The position numbers and the translations under genes are program-made. Shown in pieces: positions 47,215-56,308 of a stretch of DNA of 64,000 nt. The notes under the pieces were generated by a model. It was not told where the DNA came from, ran no database searches, and saw only the letters and a program-made list of their open reading frames with translations. The stretch comes from Nostoc parmelioides FACHB-3921 (lineage in GTDB: Bacteria > Cyanobacteriota > Cyanobacteriia > Cyanobacteriales > Nostocaceae). The stretch is from the NCBI RefSeq assembly GCF_014696625.1, contig NZ_JACJQL010000005.1:1-64000 (forward strand), read 5' to 3'. The number at the start of each line of letters is the position of its first letter. The first letter of the stretch is position 1.

Positions 47215-48546
47215 ATGCTTGATACATCAACCGAAACTAACTTTATTTTAGTGGTAGATGATACCCTAACCAACCTCGAAATCATCTCTGAAGCATTGAT
47301 TGGCGCAGGTTTTGAGGTAGCCACAGCACTTGATGGCAAAAAAGCGCTCGAACAAATAAAAAGTAGAGTGCCAGATTTAATTCTGCTGGATGTGATGATG
47401 CCGATAATGGACGGATTTGAAACCTGTAAAAACTTGAAAATTCAGCCGGAAACTCACGATATTCCCGTAATTTTCATGACAGCAATTACTGATACTAATA
47501 GTAAAGTAGAAGCTTTAAGTTTAGGTGCAGTTGATTACATTACTAAGCCATTCCATAAAGCAGAAGTATTAGCTCGTATCTCTTCCCACCTGCAACTCAG
47601 AAGCTTGAATAAAAATTTAGAAAAACGAGTTATTGAACGCACTGCTGAATTGAATCAAGCATTAAAAGACCTACAAGAGTATCAACTCCAACTTGTACAA
47701 CAAGAAAAAATGTCGGTTCTTGGACAATTGGTAGCAGGGTTAGCTCATGAAATTAATAACCCAGTCAGTTGTATTTATGGCAATTTAGGTCACGCATTAA
47801 CATATTTTGAGAATATGGATAAACTAATTAATTTATATCAAAGTTACTATCCTCATCCTGTACAAGAAATTCAAGACGAAATCAGCGAAATGGATTTAGA
47901 TTATGTGCGCTCAGACTTACCTAATTTAATTTTCTCGATGAAAGAAGGTATTCAGCGCATCCGAGATATTAGCAGGAGTCTACGTATTTTTTCTAGATCA
48001 GACACAGAGAAAAAAATTCATTTTGATATTCACGAAGGTATTGATAGTACTATTTTAATACTCAAACATCGACTGAAAGGATCTGAGAATCATCCTGATA
48101 TTGAAATTAAACGAGATTATGGTGTCATACCTGAAGTTAACTGCTTTCCTGGGCAATTGAATCAGGTATTTATGAATATTTTAGCTAATGCCATTGATGC
48201 CTTAGAAGAATCATTTAGTAATAAATATTCTTCCATAATAGGTAGTGCGGTAAACGATCATCAGAAACTGATAGTTGAGACTCCACAAATCATAATTCAG
48301 ACAATGCTGAGTGAAGATAAAAGTCATGCTTTGATTAAAATTCAAGATAATGGTATAGGAATGCCACCTCAAATTAAAGCAAGAATATTTGATAATTTGT
48401 TTACTACTAAACCTGTAGGTAAAGGTACAGGTTTAGGATTATCAATTGCTCGGCAAATTATCATTCAAAAACATGGTGGTAAACTTGATGTAAATTCAGA
48501 ATCAGGAAGAGGCTCAGAATTTATGATTAACATCCCCATCGAATAA
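47215..48546 (+). CDS. REC-histidine kinase, paralogue 2
   Basis: The 443-residue soluble protein has the same order as its upstream neighbour: receiver (about 10-128; Asp59 in LLDVMMPIMDGFE), a coiled coil with LEKRVIERTAELNQALKDL (about 138-160) not present in paralogue 1, HisKA with GQLVAGLAHEINNPV (His178) and HATPase with NQVFMNILANAIDALEES, IQDNGIGMP and GKGTGLGLSI. The insertion RDYGVIPEVNCFPGQ and the YYPHPVQEIQ segment are shared with the kinase at 49960. It probably passes phosphate in the same network. No DNA-binding output is encoded in the block. Confidence 0.93.
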   Translation: MLDTSTETNFILVVDDTLTNLEIISEALIGAGFEVATALDGKKALEQIKSRVPDLILLDVMMPIMDGFETCKNLKIQPETHDIPVIFMTAITDTNSKVEALSLGAVDYITKPFHKAEVLARISSHLQLRSLNKNLEKRVIERTAELNQALKDLQEYQLQLVQQEKMSVLGQLVAGLAHEINNPVSCIYGNLGHALTYFENMDKLINLYQSYYPHPVQEIQDEISEMDLDYVRSDLPNLIFSMKEGIQRIRDISRSLRIFSRSDTEKKIHFDIHEGIDSTILILKHRLKGSENHPDIEIKRDYGVIPEVNCFPGQLNQVFMNILANAIDALEESFSNKYSSIIGSAVNDHQKLIVETPQIIIQTMLSEDKSHALIKIQDNGIGMPPQIKARIFDNLFTTKPVGKGTGLGLSIARQIIIQKHGGKLDVNSESGRGSEFMINIPIE

Positions 48547-48792
48547 CTATATTAATTGTCAAATTCATTTTCTCTAGCTAATTTATGTATTTTGCTAAAA
48601 CTTAGTTAAAGCTGGGATATTTCCTATCCTCCTTAAATAATTGATAAATTAATCTTTATTTGCAATATAACTTATCATAAATTTATGAGCAATTTAGTAT
48701 AAATTCGTCGCTAATTTGTGTGATTTGCAAATTTATTCAGAAAACTAGGGAACTATATTGCTGTAGGGATTAATGTTTTACAGCGTAAAACT

Positions 48793-49944
48793 ATGATGAA
48801 AATAGTAGTAGCCCACAGCAACGACCCAGATTCTCTATCAGCAGTTAAAGAGATTATTCAGCAATCAACAGATTCTCTTCAAGGAAATAATCCTCAAGCG
48901 GGAATTTTATTTGCAGCTATTGATTTTGATCACTCTCTGATACTGGAAAATATTAATCAGGCTTTTCCGGGGATTGAGTTGATTGGTGGAACCACAGATG
49001 GGGAAATTTCTTCACTGTTAGAATTTCAACAAGACTCAATAACTTTAATGCTATTTTGCTCAGATGAAATTGAAATTTTTGCAGGTGTGGGATATCAGGT
49101 TTCACACAATCCAATTGCGGCGACTCAAGAAGCTGTACAAAAAGCTAAAGCCAGAAGCAAAACCGAGCCTCAGCTCTGTTTAACCCACCCAGAAAGTCTT
49201 ACAACTAGTGGTGTGTCTATCTTAGATGGCTTAAAAATGGCTTTAGGAGAAAAGTTTCCCATTTTCGGGGGTTTAGCTGCCGATCAATCAGTATATCAAA
49301 ACACATACCAATTTTTTAAAACAGAAGTCTTGAGCGATGCTGTGCCAATTTTGCTCTTTTGTGGTCAAGTTTTATTTTCCCACGGTGTCGCCAGTGGTTG
49401 GCTCCCCATTGGTAAAACTAGCCAAGTGACCAAAGTAGATAAAAATATAGTCTATGAGATTGATGGTAAACCAGCTTTAGAATTTTATCGACATTATTTA
49501 GGTCAGCTTCCGCCGTCAATGGAATATCCTTTAGCCGTGTTTACTCATGATGAAACAAGTTTTTATCTGAGAGCGCCGATCGCCTATGATGAACAATCAG
49601 GTAGTATCACTTTCTTTGCGGATATTCCTGAACAAGCGAGTATTAACATGGCTGAAGCAGGCAAAAGCGATATTTTGGCTGCTGCTCAAACGTCATTTAT
49701 GACGGCCTTCAATAACTACCCTGGAAAGGAACCAGCAGGTGTTCTGTTTTTCTCTTGTGTAGCTCGAAGACAACTACTAGGTACACAAGCTCAACAAGAA
49801 TATCTCAATACTAAAAATATTCTTAATCAAGATTTACCATCTTGTGGTTTTTATTGTAATGGAGAAATTTCACCTATACAACCAACAGGTGAAACACACT
49901 TTCATAATGAAACTTTTGTCACTTTAATTTTAGGAATTCGTTAA
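48793..49944 (+). CDS. FIST-domain sensor protein
   Basis: The 383-residue soluble protein contains FIST N (about 30-220, with AGILFAAIDFDHS and ELIGGTTDGEISS) and FIST C (about 220-365, ending GVLFFSCVARRQLLG and the SCGFYCNGEISPI region). FIST proteins are cytosolic ligand-binding modules, proposed to bind amino acids or similar small molecules, and are commonly partnered with histidine kinases. The next gene, a histidine kinase with no sensor domain of its own, begins 15 bases downstream, so this protein very probably supplies its input. Ligand unknown. The start at 48793 could equally be the second Met. Confidence 0.92.
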   Translation: MMKIVVAHSNDPDSLSAVKEIIQQSTDSLQGNNPQAGILFAAIDFDHSLILENINQAFPGIELIGGTTDGEISSLLEFQQDSITLMLFCSDEIEIFAGVGYQVSHNPIAATQEAVQKAKARSKTEPQLCLTHPESLTTSGVSILDGLKMALGEKFPIFGGLAADQSVYQNTYQFFKTEVLSDAVPILLFCGQVLFSHGVASGWLPIGKTSQVTKVDKNIVYEIDGKPALEFYRHYLGQLPPSMEYPLAVFTHDETSFYLRAPIAYDEQSGSITFFADIPEQASINMAEAGKSDILAAAQTSFMTAFNNYPGKEPAGVLFFSCVARRQLLGTQAQQEYLNTKNILNQDLPSCGFYCNGEISPIQPTGETHFHNETFVTLILGIR

Positions 49945-49959
49945 TAATTTAAGGATTGT

Positions 49960-50988
49960 ATGAACTGTGAACAAGAAATCCAGAGGCTGGAAAAAGCTAA
50001 TAGAATCCTCCAGAAAAAATTAATTCGTTCAGAAGTTGATAGAGTTAGGCTAGAGGAAATCAACAGCAAAAAAGAGACTTTGCTGAAGAATGTAATTAAT
50101 GAATTGAAGCAATCACAAATTCAGTTAGAAGAAAGAAGCCATGAATTAGAAAAAACTCTGTTTAATCTTCAGACAATGCAGGATAAAATGTCTGCGTTAG
50201 GTAGTATGGTTGCAGATGTAGCCCACGAAATTAATAATCCTGTGGGATTTATTATGGGGAATCTGAACCCAGCATTTGAGTATATTCATGACTTATTCCG
50301 TCTGCTGGACTTGTATCAGAAATATTACCCCGAACCATTGCCAGAAATCCAGGCAGAAATAAAAGCAATGGATTATGAGTATGTGCGTGAGGATTTACCT
50401 AAACTTATTTCTTCAATGAAAGAAGGAACTGATCGCATTAGCAAGCTGAGTAATAGTTTACGGACTTTTTCCCGAACAGATGCAGAATATAAATTGCTTT
50501 TTAATATTCATGAAGGGATTGACAGCACTCTCTATATTCTCCAGCATCGTTTAAAAGCCGATCAAAACCGTCCACAAATTCAAGTAGTTAAAAAATATGC
50601 CGATATTCCTTTAATCAAATGTTTTCCCGGTCAATTAAATCAGGTATTTATGAATCTCTTGGCTAACGCTATAGATGCTTTAGAAGAGTCAAATTTTGGG
50701 TTAAGTTTTGTGGAGGTTGAGAAAAAAAATAATCAAATTACGATTATTACTAGTTTATGTGCCAATTCTATTTTAATTCAGGTTAAAGATAATGGTTTTG
50801 GTATATCAGATGAATTAAAATCTAAAATATTTGAACATTCTTTTACTACTAAACCTGTTGGTAAAGGTACAGGATTAGGGCTAGCGATCGCTCAACAAAT
50901 TATTGTCCAAAAACATGGCGGAAAGCTGGAAGTTAATTCAGTTCTGGGAGAGGGTTCGGAATTTATCATTACTCTTCCTATTGAATAG
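49960..50988 (+). CDS. Soluble histidine kinase paired with the FIST sensor
   Basis: The 342-residue protein has an N-terminal coiled coil (about 1-75, rich in Glu/Lys/Leu), HisKA with VADVAHEINNPVGFIMGN (His89) and HATPase with NQVFMNLLANAIDALEES, VKDNGFGIS and [10 protein letters not shown]. It lacks the receiver present in the two paralogues at 45.5 and 47.2 kb; the FIST protein, 15 bases upstream, probably replaces it as the input. The kinase part resembles that of paralogue 2 most. Its cognate response regulator is not in the window. A perfect bidirectional hairpin follows the stop. Confidence 0.92.
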   Translation: MNCEQEIQRLEKANRILQKKLIRSEVDRVRLEEINSKKETLLKNVINELKQSQIQLEERSHELEKTLFNLQTMQDKMSALGSMVADVAHEINNPVGFIMGNLNPAFEYIHDLFRLLDLYQKYYPEPLPEIQAEIKAMDYEYVREDLPKLISSMKEGTDRISKLSNSLRTFSRTDAEYKLLFNIHEGIDSTLYILQHRLKADQNRPQIQVVKKYADIPLIKCFPGQLNQVFMNLLANAIDALEESNFGLSFVEVEKKNNQITIITSLCANSILIQVKDNGFGISDELKSKIFEHSFTTKPVGKGTGLGLAIAQQIIVQKHGGKLEVNSVLGEGSEFIITLPIE

Positions 50989-50997
50989 TTTAAAAAA

Positions 50998-51028
50998 TAT
51001 CCCCGATTTTTCCTAAAAATCGGGGATA
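50998..51028. terminator. Bidirectional terminator between the kinase and ndhB
   Basis: A perfect 14-bp inverted repeat, TATCCCCGATTTTT and AAAAATCGGGGATA, with a 3-base CCT loop, lies in the 58 bases between two converging genes. A-rich sequence before it gives a T-tract on the minus strand; the plus-strand tail is weaker. Confidence 0.82.
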
Positions 51029-51046
51029 GATAGATTGAGATAGAGC

Positions 51047-52609
51047 TTACAAACCGTCTGGTTTCTCAGCAGGAATAGCACTTACCTGAGTACTGACAAC
51101 TTTTGTGGCTTGCAAAATTGCAGTATTGGCAACAGAATTATTTGCCAAAGTAAAGAGTGGATTAGATAAAATTCCTGCTACGGAGGTAGCGATCAAAGTC
51201 AACACTAAACCCACTTGCAATGGTCTAAATCCAGGTAAATTCCAACGTATTTCGGGATAATTCTTGACTACATCGGACATTTCTTGGGGTTCTTTGACTA
51301 CCATCATTTTGACTACGCGAATGTAGTAATAGATGGAGACAACGCTGGTTACTAAGCCTAGTAAGACCAACCAGTAAAGACCTGCTTGCCAACCAGCCCA
51401 GAATAAGTAAATTTTGCCAAAAAACCCGGCTAGTGGAGGAATACCGCCCAATGAAAGCAGGGAGATACTCAAACCTAGTGTGAGGAGTGGGTCTTTTTGA
51501 TATAACCCAGAGTATTCGGCAATTTGGTCGGTTCCTGTCCGCAGAGAGAACAGAATGATGCAGGTAAAACCACACAGGTTCATGAATAGGTAAACCAGCA
51601 GGTAAAAGATCATACTGGCGTATCCGGCATCAGTTCCAGCAATCAAGCCAATCATCACAAACCCAGCTTGGGCAATGGATGAATAAGCTAGCATCCGTTT
51701 CATGCTGGTTTGAGCTAGGGCGACAACGTTACCCAAAATCATACTGAGGACGGCCAAGGCTGTGAACACAAATTTCCATTCTTCGGCGACGAAGGGGAAA
51801 ACTGTGGTTAACAGACGGATAGCGAGGGCAAAGCCTGCTGCCTTGGAACCAACGGATAAAAAGGCAATCACTGGGGTGGGAGCGCCTTCATATACGTCTG
51901 GTGTCCATTGGTGGAAAGGTGCGGCGGAAATCTTAAAGCCGATACCCGCTATGACAAAAACCAGGGCAATAACTGCACCTAGTGATTGACCAACGTTAGC
52001 TGTAATAATTCCGTTAGCGATCGCACTCAGTTCTGTTTGTCCGCCAGATAGACCGTATAAAAGTGACACGCCATACAGAAATACTGCTGTACTGGAAGCC
52101 CCAATCAGCAAGTATTTCAGCGCCGCTTCATTAGAGCGGGGGTCACGCTTGGTATAACCTGTCAACAAATAGGAGGATATACTTAGGGTTTCTAGGGAGA
52201 TGAAGATCATCACCAACTCACTAGCCCCAGAGACAAACATCCCGCCCAAAGTCGCAGTTAACAAAATAGCGATGAATTCCGCTAAAGCAGTTCCACTCTG
52301 TTCAACATAGCGGATTGACATCAAGATGGTAACAACGGCAGACAAGGCGATGATACCGCGAAAGATGATGCTGAGGTCATCACCAATAAACCCACCAGTA
52401 AAAGAGATGGGATTGGTAGCATCCCATTGAAAATACAGGGCGACAATCGCCGCGAGTAAGCCTGCGATCGCCAGATATCCGATCCAGCGTGAGGATGTAC
52501 GCCCTAAAATCAAATCAACAATCAAAACCCCCATGAGGGTGACAATTACAATTCCCTCTGGCAAAATTGTTCCAGCATTTAACTGGGCTGCAAGATTAGC
52601 AAAATCCAT
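51047..52609 (-). CDS. ndhB: NAD(P)H-quinone oxidoreductase subunit 2 (NDH-1)
   Basis: The 520-residue protein has about 14 membrane helices and is a proton-pumping antiporter-like subunit of photosynthetic NDH-1, used in respiration, cyclic electron flow and CO2 uptake. Recognisable segments are [56 protein letters not shown] and [18 protein letters not shown]. These contain the conserved glutamate and the two lysines of the proton channel. Length and order match cyanobacterial and plastid NdhB. The gene is alone on its strand, as is usual for ndhB in cyanobacteria. Confidence 0.97.
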   Translation of the reverse strand: MDFANLAAQLNAGTILPEGIVIVTLMGVLIVDLILGRTSSRWIGYLAIAGLLAAIVALYFQWDATNPISFTGGFIGDDLSIIFRGIIALSAVVTILMSIRYVEQSGTALAEFIAILLTATLGGMFVSGASELVMIFISLETLSISSYLLTGYTKRDPRSNEAALKYLLIGASSTAVFLYGVSLLYGLSGGQTELSAIANGIITANVGQSLGAVIALVFVIAGIGFKISAAPFHQWTPDVYEGAPTPVIAFLSVGSKAAGFALAIRLLTTVFPFVAEEWKFVFTALAVLSMILGNVVALAQTSMKRMLAYSSIAQAGFVMIGLIAGTDAGYASMIFYLLVYLFMNLCGFTCIILFSLRTGTDQIAEYSGLYQKDPLLTLGLSISLLSLGGIPPLAGFFGKIYLFWAGWQAGLYWLVLLGLVTSVVSIYYYIRVVKMMVVKEPQEMSDVVKNYPEIRWNLPGFRPLQVGLVLTLIATSVAGILSNPLFTLANNSVANTAILQATKVVSTQVSAIPAEKPDGL

Positions 52610-52832
52610 GAGATATATAGGTTTTGGCGATTAGACATCAAGGCTAACTTTGTTCATTCTATCTATTGTTCTTGACCAAAGTTGCATTTATCTTTTTAGC
52701 TTTTAGTTTATGCTCGCTTTTGCCTAAAAACTGCTCACTAGTAGCGTCATAGCTTTCTGTTACGCATTGTTACTATACATACCATTGGATGAAATGATGC
52801 TTAGATGTAGTATTTGTAACTTTTAAAGTGAC

Positions 52833-54365
52833 TTATCTAGGTCGTCCCAGAGTTGTAATATATATGACTGCTTCATCACTGGGAATGCCTAGTACTTCGT
52901 TGACTTGATCATCAAAGAAACCACCAATACCACTAACACCTAAGTTGAGTTGAATGGCGGCTAAATTCAAGCGTTGTCCCAAATGTCCGGCATCCATATG
53001 TAAGTAACGATAAACGCGATCGCCATATTGAGCGATCGCGGATTTAAGATCAGATGTATGAAAAATTACGGCGGCAGCATCTCGGCCTAGTTCCTGTCCC
53101 AAACAGAGGAAGTGTAACTCTCGCCGGAAGTTTTTAAACCGGATTTGCCTTAATTCTTGAGCTTTAGGCGCGTAATAGTAACAACCAGCCTCCAGTCCTT
53201 GGATTCCGCAGACAGCGATAAAAGTTTCAATTAAATTTAAATCAAAATAATCCGGGGAATTATCTAGACTTTGGTCAATATAATTTTGGGGTTGATAAGT
53301 AAAATCAAGTAAAGCCTTGAGTTCATCAAAGGTCAATTCGTCACCATTGTAAGCACGAGTAGAACGTCGCTTGTGCATAGTGATTTCCAAATCTGACAGA
53401 TTTTCTCCCCAGTATATGGGTGCGGAGACGGTGGAGATTTTCAAGCAGAAAGGAAAATTGTATTTATCCTCCAAAGATTTTTCTTGGATGACCGTTGGTA
53501 AGTTCAGTTTGCCAGTGATGCTAGCCGAAATTTGAGTATGGCGATGAAAATATTTTAGCAATTCACCATCGGGAACTTGGGGATAATTAGTTTCAGTAGC
53601 CGAGGGGAGAGCTGTACATCCTGGAGATATATTTTGCTGGATGTCTAATAAATCTGCTAGGGGTAAAACAGCGATCGCTCCTTCCTGTAGCGGATCGATA
53701 TATAGTAGATCATTAACTGCTTCATCAATGAAACCACCGATCAAGTGGGGACGATAATCAGTGATAGCAGCACCTAACTCAATATTTCCCAACAGATGTC
53801 CTGTATCTAGACAAATGCGACGATAAGCCCGGTCTTCATAGCGCCACGCCGAACGATAGAAAACAACCGTCACAATAATGGCTAATTGAGTACTTTCTAA
53901 AGCAGGATGCCAGAAACAAGCCTCTTGCAAACTTTGCCAAATATCACTTTCCCAATAGTGCATCAGGGAATGAGTCCGACATTGGTAGTTATAAAGCCCC
54001 GGTGATAGTAGCGGAGTACCACGGGAAACCAAGTACACCTCTGCCGGATATAGTCCCCCCGCACTGGGTGCAGCACGTAAATACACTGTATTCCCCATAG
54101 AAGGCATTCTGGCAGTCAGCCCATAACTGCGAAACAGTAACCGCGACAGCCTTTGCCACCATCGACCATTGGCATCATTGACAAATACCTCTGGTGTTTC
54201 TTGTAAGTAGGGTTTGAGGTCAATCGCAGAACCGATTTTATACTCCTTAAACGGCACTGGCTGTTTAGCCCAATCTAACCTCTGACTTTTAGAGGCGATC
54301 GTCTCAGGGTCATATTTAGTACGTTCGTGATAATGTTGAGCAATTGACTGGTGTATTTCTGGCAT
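52833..54365 (-). CDS. SagB/ThcOx-type double nitroreductase-fold protein
   Basis: The 510-residue protein has two nitroreductase-like halves. The first (about 60-255) contains YLRAAPSAGGLYPAEVYLVS and the second (about 330-505) contains HKRRSTRAYNGDELTFDEL and HMDAGHLGQRLNLAAIQLNL, typical of FMN-binding SagB/ThcOx enzymes that oxidise azolines to azoles in peptide natural products. No cyclodehydratase, precursor peptide or other azole-forming gene is nearby, so a different flavin-dependent role is quite possible. It is monocistronic and transcribed in the same direction as ndhB, about 220 bases upstream of it. Confidence 0.87.
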   Translation of the reverse strand: MPEIHQSIAQHYHERTKYDPETIASKSQRLDWAKQPVPFKEYKIGSAIDLKPYLQETPEVFVNDANGRWWQRLSRLLFRSYGLTARMPSMGNTVYLRAAPSAGGLYPAEVYLVSRGTPLLSPGLYNYQCRTHSLMHYWESDIWQSLQEACFWHPALESTQLAIIVTVVFYRSAWRYEDRAYRRICLDTGHLLGNIELGAAITDYRPHLIGGFIDEAVNDLLYIDPLQEGAIAVLPLADLLDIQQNISPGCTALPSATETNYPQVPDGELLKYFHRHTQISASITGKLNLPTVIQEKSLEDKYNFPFCLKISTVSAPIYWGENLSDLEITMHKRRSTRAYNGDELTFDELKALLDFTYQPQNYIDQSLDNSPDYFDLNLIETFIAVCGIQGLEAGCYYYAPKAQELRQIRFKNFRRELHFLCLGQELGRDAAAVIFHTSDLKSAIAQYGDRVYRYLHMDAGHLGQRLNLAAIQLNLGVSGIGGFFDDQVNEVLGIPSDEAVIYITTLGRPR

Positions 54366-54480
54366 AGTACTTTCAATACCCTTACGACATCCTCATTTTG
54401 ATCTTGGCATTCATCAGTACCATTATTTCAGTCTAATCAGCACATTCCTCAGAATGACTATTGCTTAAGGAGGCAGAGGT

Positions 54481-54556
54481 AGCGGGAGCAGGGGGAGCAG
54501 GGAGCAGGGGGAGCAGGGAGCAGGGGGAGCAGGGGGGCAGGGGAGCAGGGGGAGCG
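54481..54556. repeat. G-rich tandem repeat (AGCAGGG units)
   Basis: Alternating AGCAGGGGG (9-mer) and AGCAGGG (7-mer) units give a 16-base period over about 75 bases. Similar shorter tracts occur at about 36207-36238 and 60391-60420. G-runs on one strand could form a G-quadruplex. Confidence 0.8.
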
Positions 54557-54572
54557 AAGAAGAATAACGATG

Positions 54573-54621
54573 GACTATTGACTATTGACTATTGACTATT
54601 GACTATTGACAACTGACAACT
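54573..54621. repeat. Heptamer repeats GACTATT x5 and GACAACT x2
   Basis: Five exact GACTATT units (54573-54607) followed directly by two GACAACT units (54608-54621). They abut the 3' end of the DUF4349 gene. This is the short tandemly repeated repetitive (STRR) type known from heterocystous cyanobacteria. Confidence 0.9.
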
Positions 54622-54623
54622 GA

Positions 54624-55499
54624 CTAACGACTAGCTAAATGATTACGCCGCCAACGGTAGAAGCCGTAGACTCCGGCAGCCAAAATTAACCAATAGGGAC
54701 TGTACACTATTAACCAAATACCCAATTTAAGCAGCCCAACCGTAAAATTTCCCAGGGAATAAGTAGATTTATTCCAAGTTTCCTGTATTTGTGAATTTAC
54801 AGCAAGTTGAGGACTAGTACTAGCGACGGCTGCCTTGAGATTGAGCGTAATAGTGGAATAGGCGACTTGATTTTGTAAGTTTTTCAATTGAGCATCAATT
54901 TGTTCAATAGATTGTCTAACATTGCTGAGTTCTTGGGCAACACTGAGTATATCCCTCACAGACCCTGAGCGATCCATAATTTTTTGCAGATTAGCTTCAG
55001 TTTTGCGGAGATTAGTGAATCTGGCTTGGAAATCAACCAATTGATTGCCCACATCTTCCGCAGTAATTTTACGATTTTCTACTGTGCCTAATTTAGCTAA
55101 CTCCTCTAATGTGGGTTCTAGTGAGTTCTGCGGTACTCTTAGCTGTATTGAGGCAATATGACGGGTATTTCCCTTTGTGGGTTGTTGTTCATTTAAGCTG
55201 ATTAAGTCTCCCTGCTGACGATTAACAATTTGCGTCACAGTATCAATACTTTCATCTACCGAGTTGACAATTAGAGTTATGGCCGCTTTTTTAATTAATT
55301 GGGGACGGGAACGGGGTATAGGTGCAGCTTGCGCCTTTTGTGCCACATTATCAGCAAGCTCAGAAGCAGAAACAGGTACAGGTGCTGATGCTTGATTTGT
55401 AGACTGTGGTGCAGAGGCGCAACTGGTAAAAATCACTCCCCCTATTAGCGCAGTAATAAATAAAGCTGATTTATGTGGTAATTGAATAGACTTTTGCAT
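54624..55499 (-). CDS. DUF4349 lipoprotein
   Basis: The 291-residue protein has a signal peptide with a lipobox-like FTSC (Cys at about residue 27), so it should be lipid-anchored. A proline/alanine-rich linker follows, then the DUF4349 body (about 65-235), with KAAITLIVNSVDESIDTV, a coiled coil (RKTEANLQKIMDRSG to LKNLQNQVAYSTI) and a C-terminal membrane helix (about 258-282, IVYSPYWLILAAGVYGFYRW) ending in a basic tail. The family function is unknown; its build suggests a periplasmic protein anchored at both ends. Two small genes of unknown role are next on the same strand. The 3' end abuts the heptamer array. Confidence 0.85.
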   Translation of the reverse strand: MQKSIQLPHKSALFITALIGGVIFTSCASAPQSTNQASAPVPVSASELADNVAQKAQAAPIPRSRPQLIKKAAITLIVNSVDESIDTVTQIVNRQQGDLISLNEQQPTKGNTRHIASIQLRVPQNSLEPTLEELAKLGTVENRKITAEDVGNQLVDFQARFTNLRKTEANLQKIMDRSGSVRDILSVAQELSNVRQSIEQIDAQLKNLQNQVAYSTITLNLKAAVASTSPQLAVNSQIQETWNKSTYSLGNFTVGLLKLGIWLIVYSPYWLILAAGVYGFYRWRRNHLASR

Positions 55500-55583
55500 A
55501 ATCTAACCCCAGATAGTTGGATTAATCACAAGTATTACTGAGGACGCAACCTAAACCTGGGATTGTTGCAATTTCGGTAACTC

Positions 55584-55622
55584 AGCTATTCTGTTTTTAA
55601 GTTGCATGATCCATCGTGAGGG
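55584..55622. repeat. 39-bp dispersed repeat, copy 2
   Basis: Matches 6812-6850 at 34 of 39 positions (AGCTATTCTG to ATCCATCGTGAGGG) and is followed by GACAGTT/AACAGTT heptamers at about 55628-55655 ending in AACTGTC, which can fold back on the last unit. Confidence 0.8.
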
Positions 55623-55710
55623 CTTTTGACAGTTGACAGTTAACAGTTAACAGTTAACTGTCCTTATTTACGTAGTTATGCAATTTAGACGCGCATTACC
55701 TTATACAGTG

Positions 55711-56169
55711 TTACTCGTCGCCTGAAGACAAGTATATGGGGAAAATCTGGCGCAGGCCAGAGATGAGACTTAACCCACCCATACCAAAACTCATCCACGG
55801 TAGCAAGTCTTCATAGAAATCCACTAGACGCGCAGTAGTCCTTGGTTGCTTGGGGTCATAACGTACTGCTACTATTTTGCCGTTACTGGAACGGGAAGAT
55901 TGATAATTACCTGTAAAACGGATGCGATCGCCTTTGACTAAAAACTCAACTACAGGTGCATAGGTTTCTTTTTGCTTATCCTTACTGTCGCGTTCACGAC
56001 GACGAAGGCTATCTACTACAGTACCCTGTGTTTGTTTTAACGTCGCGCGTTCCTGGGTGACTTGATTACCTACTAAAAAACCACCCCCAATAAACACACA
56101 TCCAATCACCAGTCCAAGAATGCCACTAAATATATCTTCAAAGGTAATTTGGCGAAATTTCAAATTCAT
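55711..56169 (-). CDS. DUF3592 membrane protein
   Basis: The 152-residue protein has an N-terminal membrane helix (about 12-35, IFSGILGLVIGCVFIGGGFL), a soluble beta-rich DUF3592 region (about 45-120, with TQGTVVDSLRRRERD, YAPVVEF and GKIVAVRYDPKQPRTTARL) and a second hydrophobic stretch (about 125-148). The family function is unknown. There are no catalytic motifs. It lies between the DUF4349 and decarboxylase genes on the same strand but is separated from each by more than 130 bases of repeat-containing DNA, so it is probably not in an operon. Confidence 0.83.
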   Translation of the reverse strand: MNLKFRQITFEDIFSGILGLVIGCVFIGGGFLVGNQVTQERATLKQTQGTVVDSLRRRERDSKDKQKETYAPVVEFLVKGDRIRFTGNYQSSRSSNGKIVAVRYDPKQPRTTARLVDFYEDLLPWMSFGMGGLSLISGLRQIFPIYLSSGDE

Positions 56170-56250
56170 GGGTTTGACAATATCATAACAGATGAAGATT
56201 TTCGAGAATTAAGCTCATCCCACCTCTAAAAGGGGATGGGATTTCACGTT

Positions 56251-56278
56251 GACGGTTGACGGTTGACGGTTAACCGTC
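56251..56278. repeat. GACGGTT heptamers closing in a palindrome
   Basis: Three GACGGTT units (56251-56271) run into AACCGTC, so the last unit and its complement form the perfect palindrome GACGGTTAACCGTC (56265-56278). The preceding CATCCC(C)-rich inverted repeat near 56217-56242 could act as a terminator for the decarboxylase gene. Confidence 0.75.
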
Positions 56279-56308
56279 ATCAGTCAGCAGTTAACGGTGG
56301 CGGGGCGG

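Noticed and set aside
54481..54621. Possible CRISPR array
   Set aside because: Units are 7-16 bases with no unique spacers, and no cas genes are present; these are simple tandem repeats.
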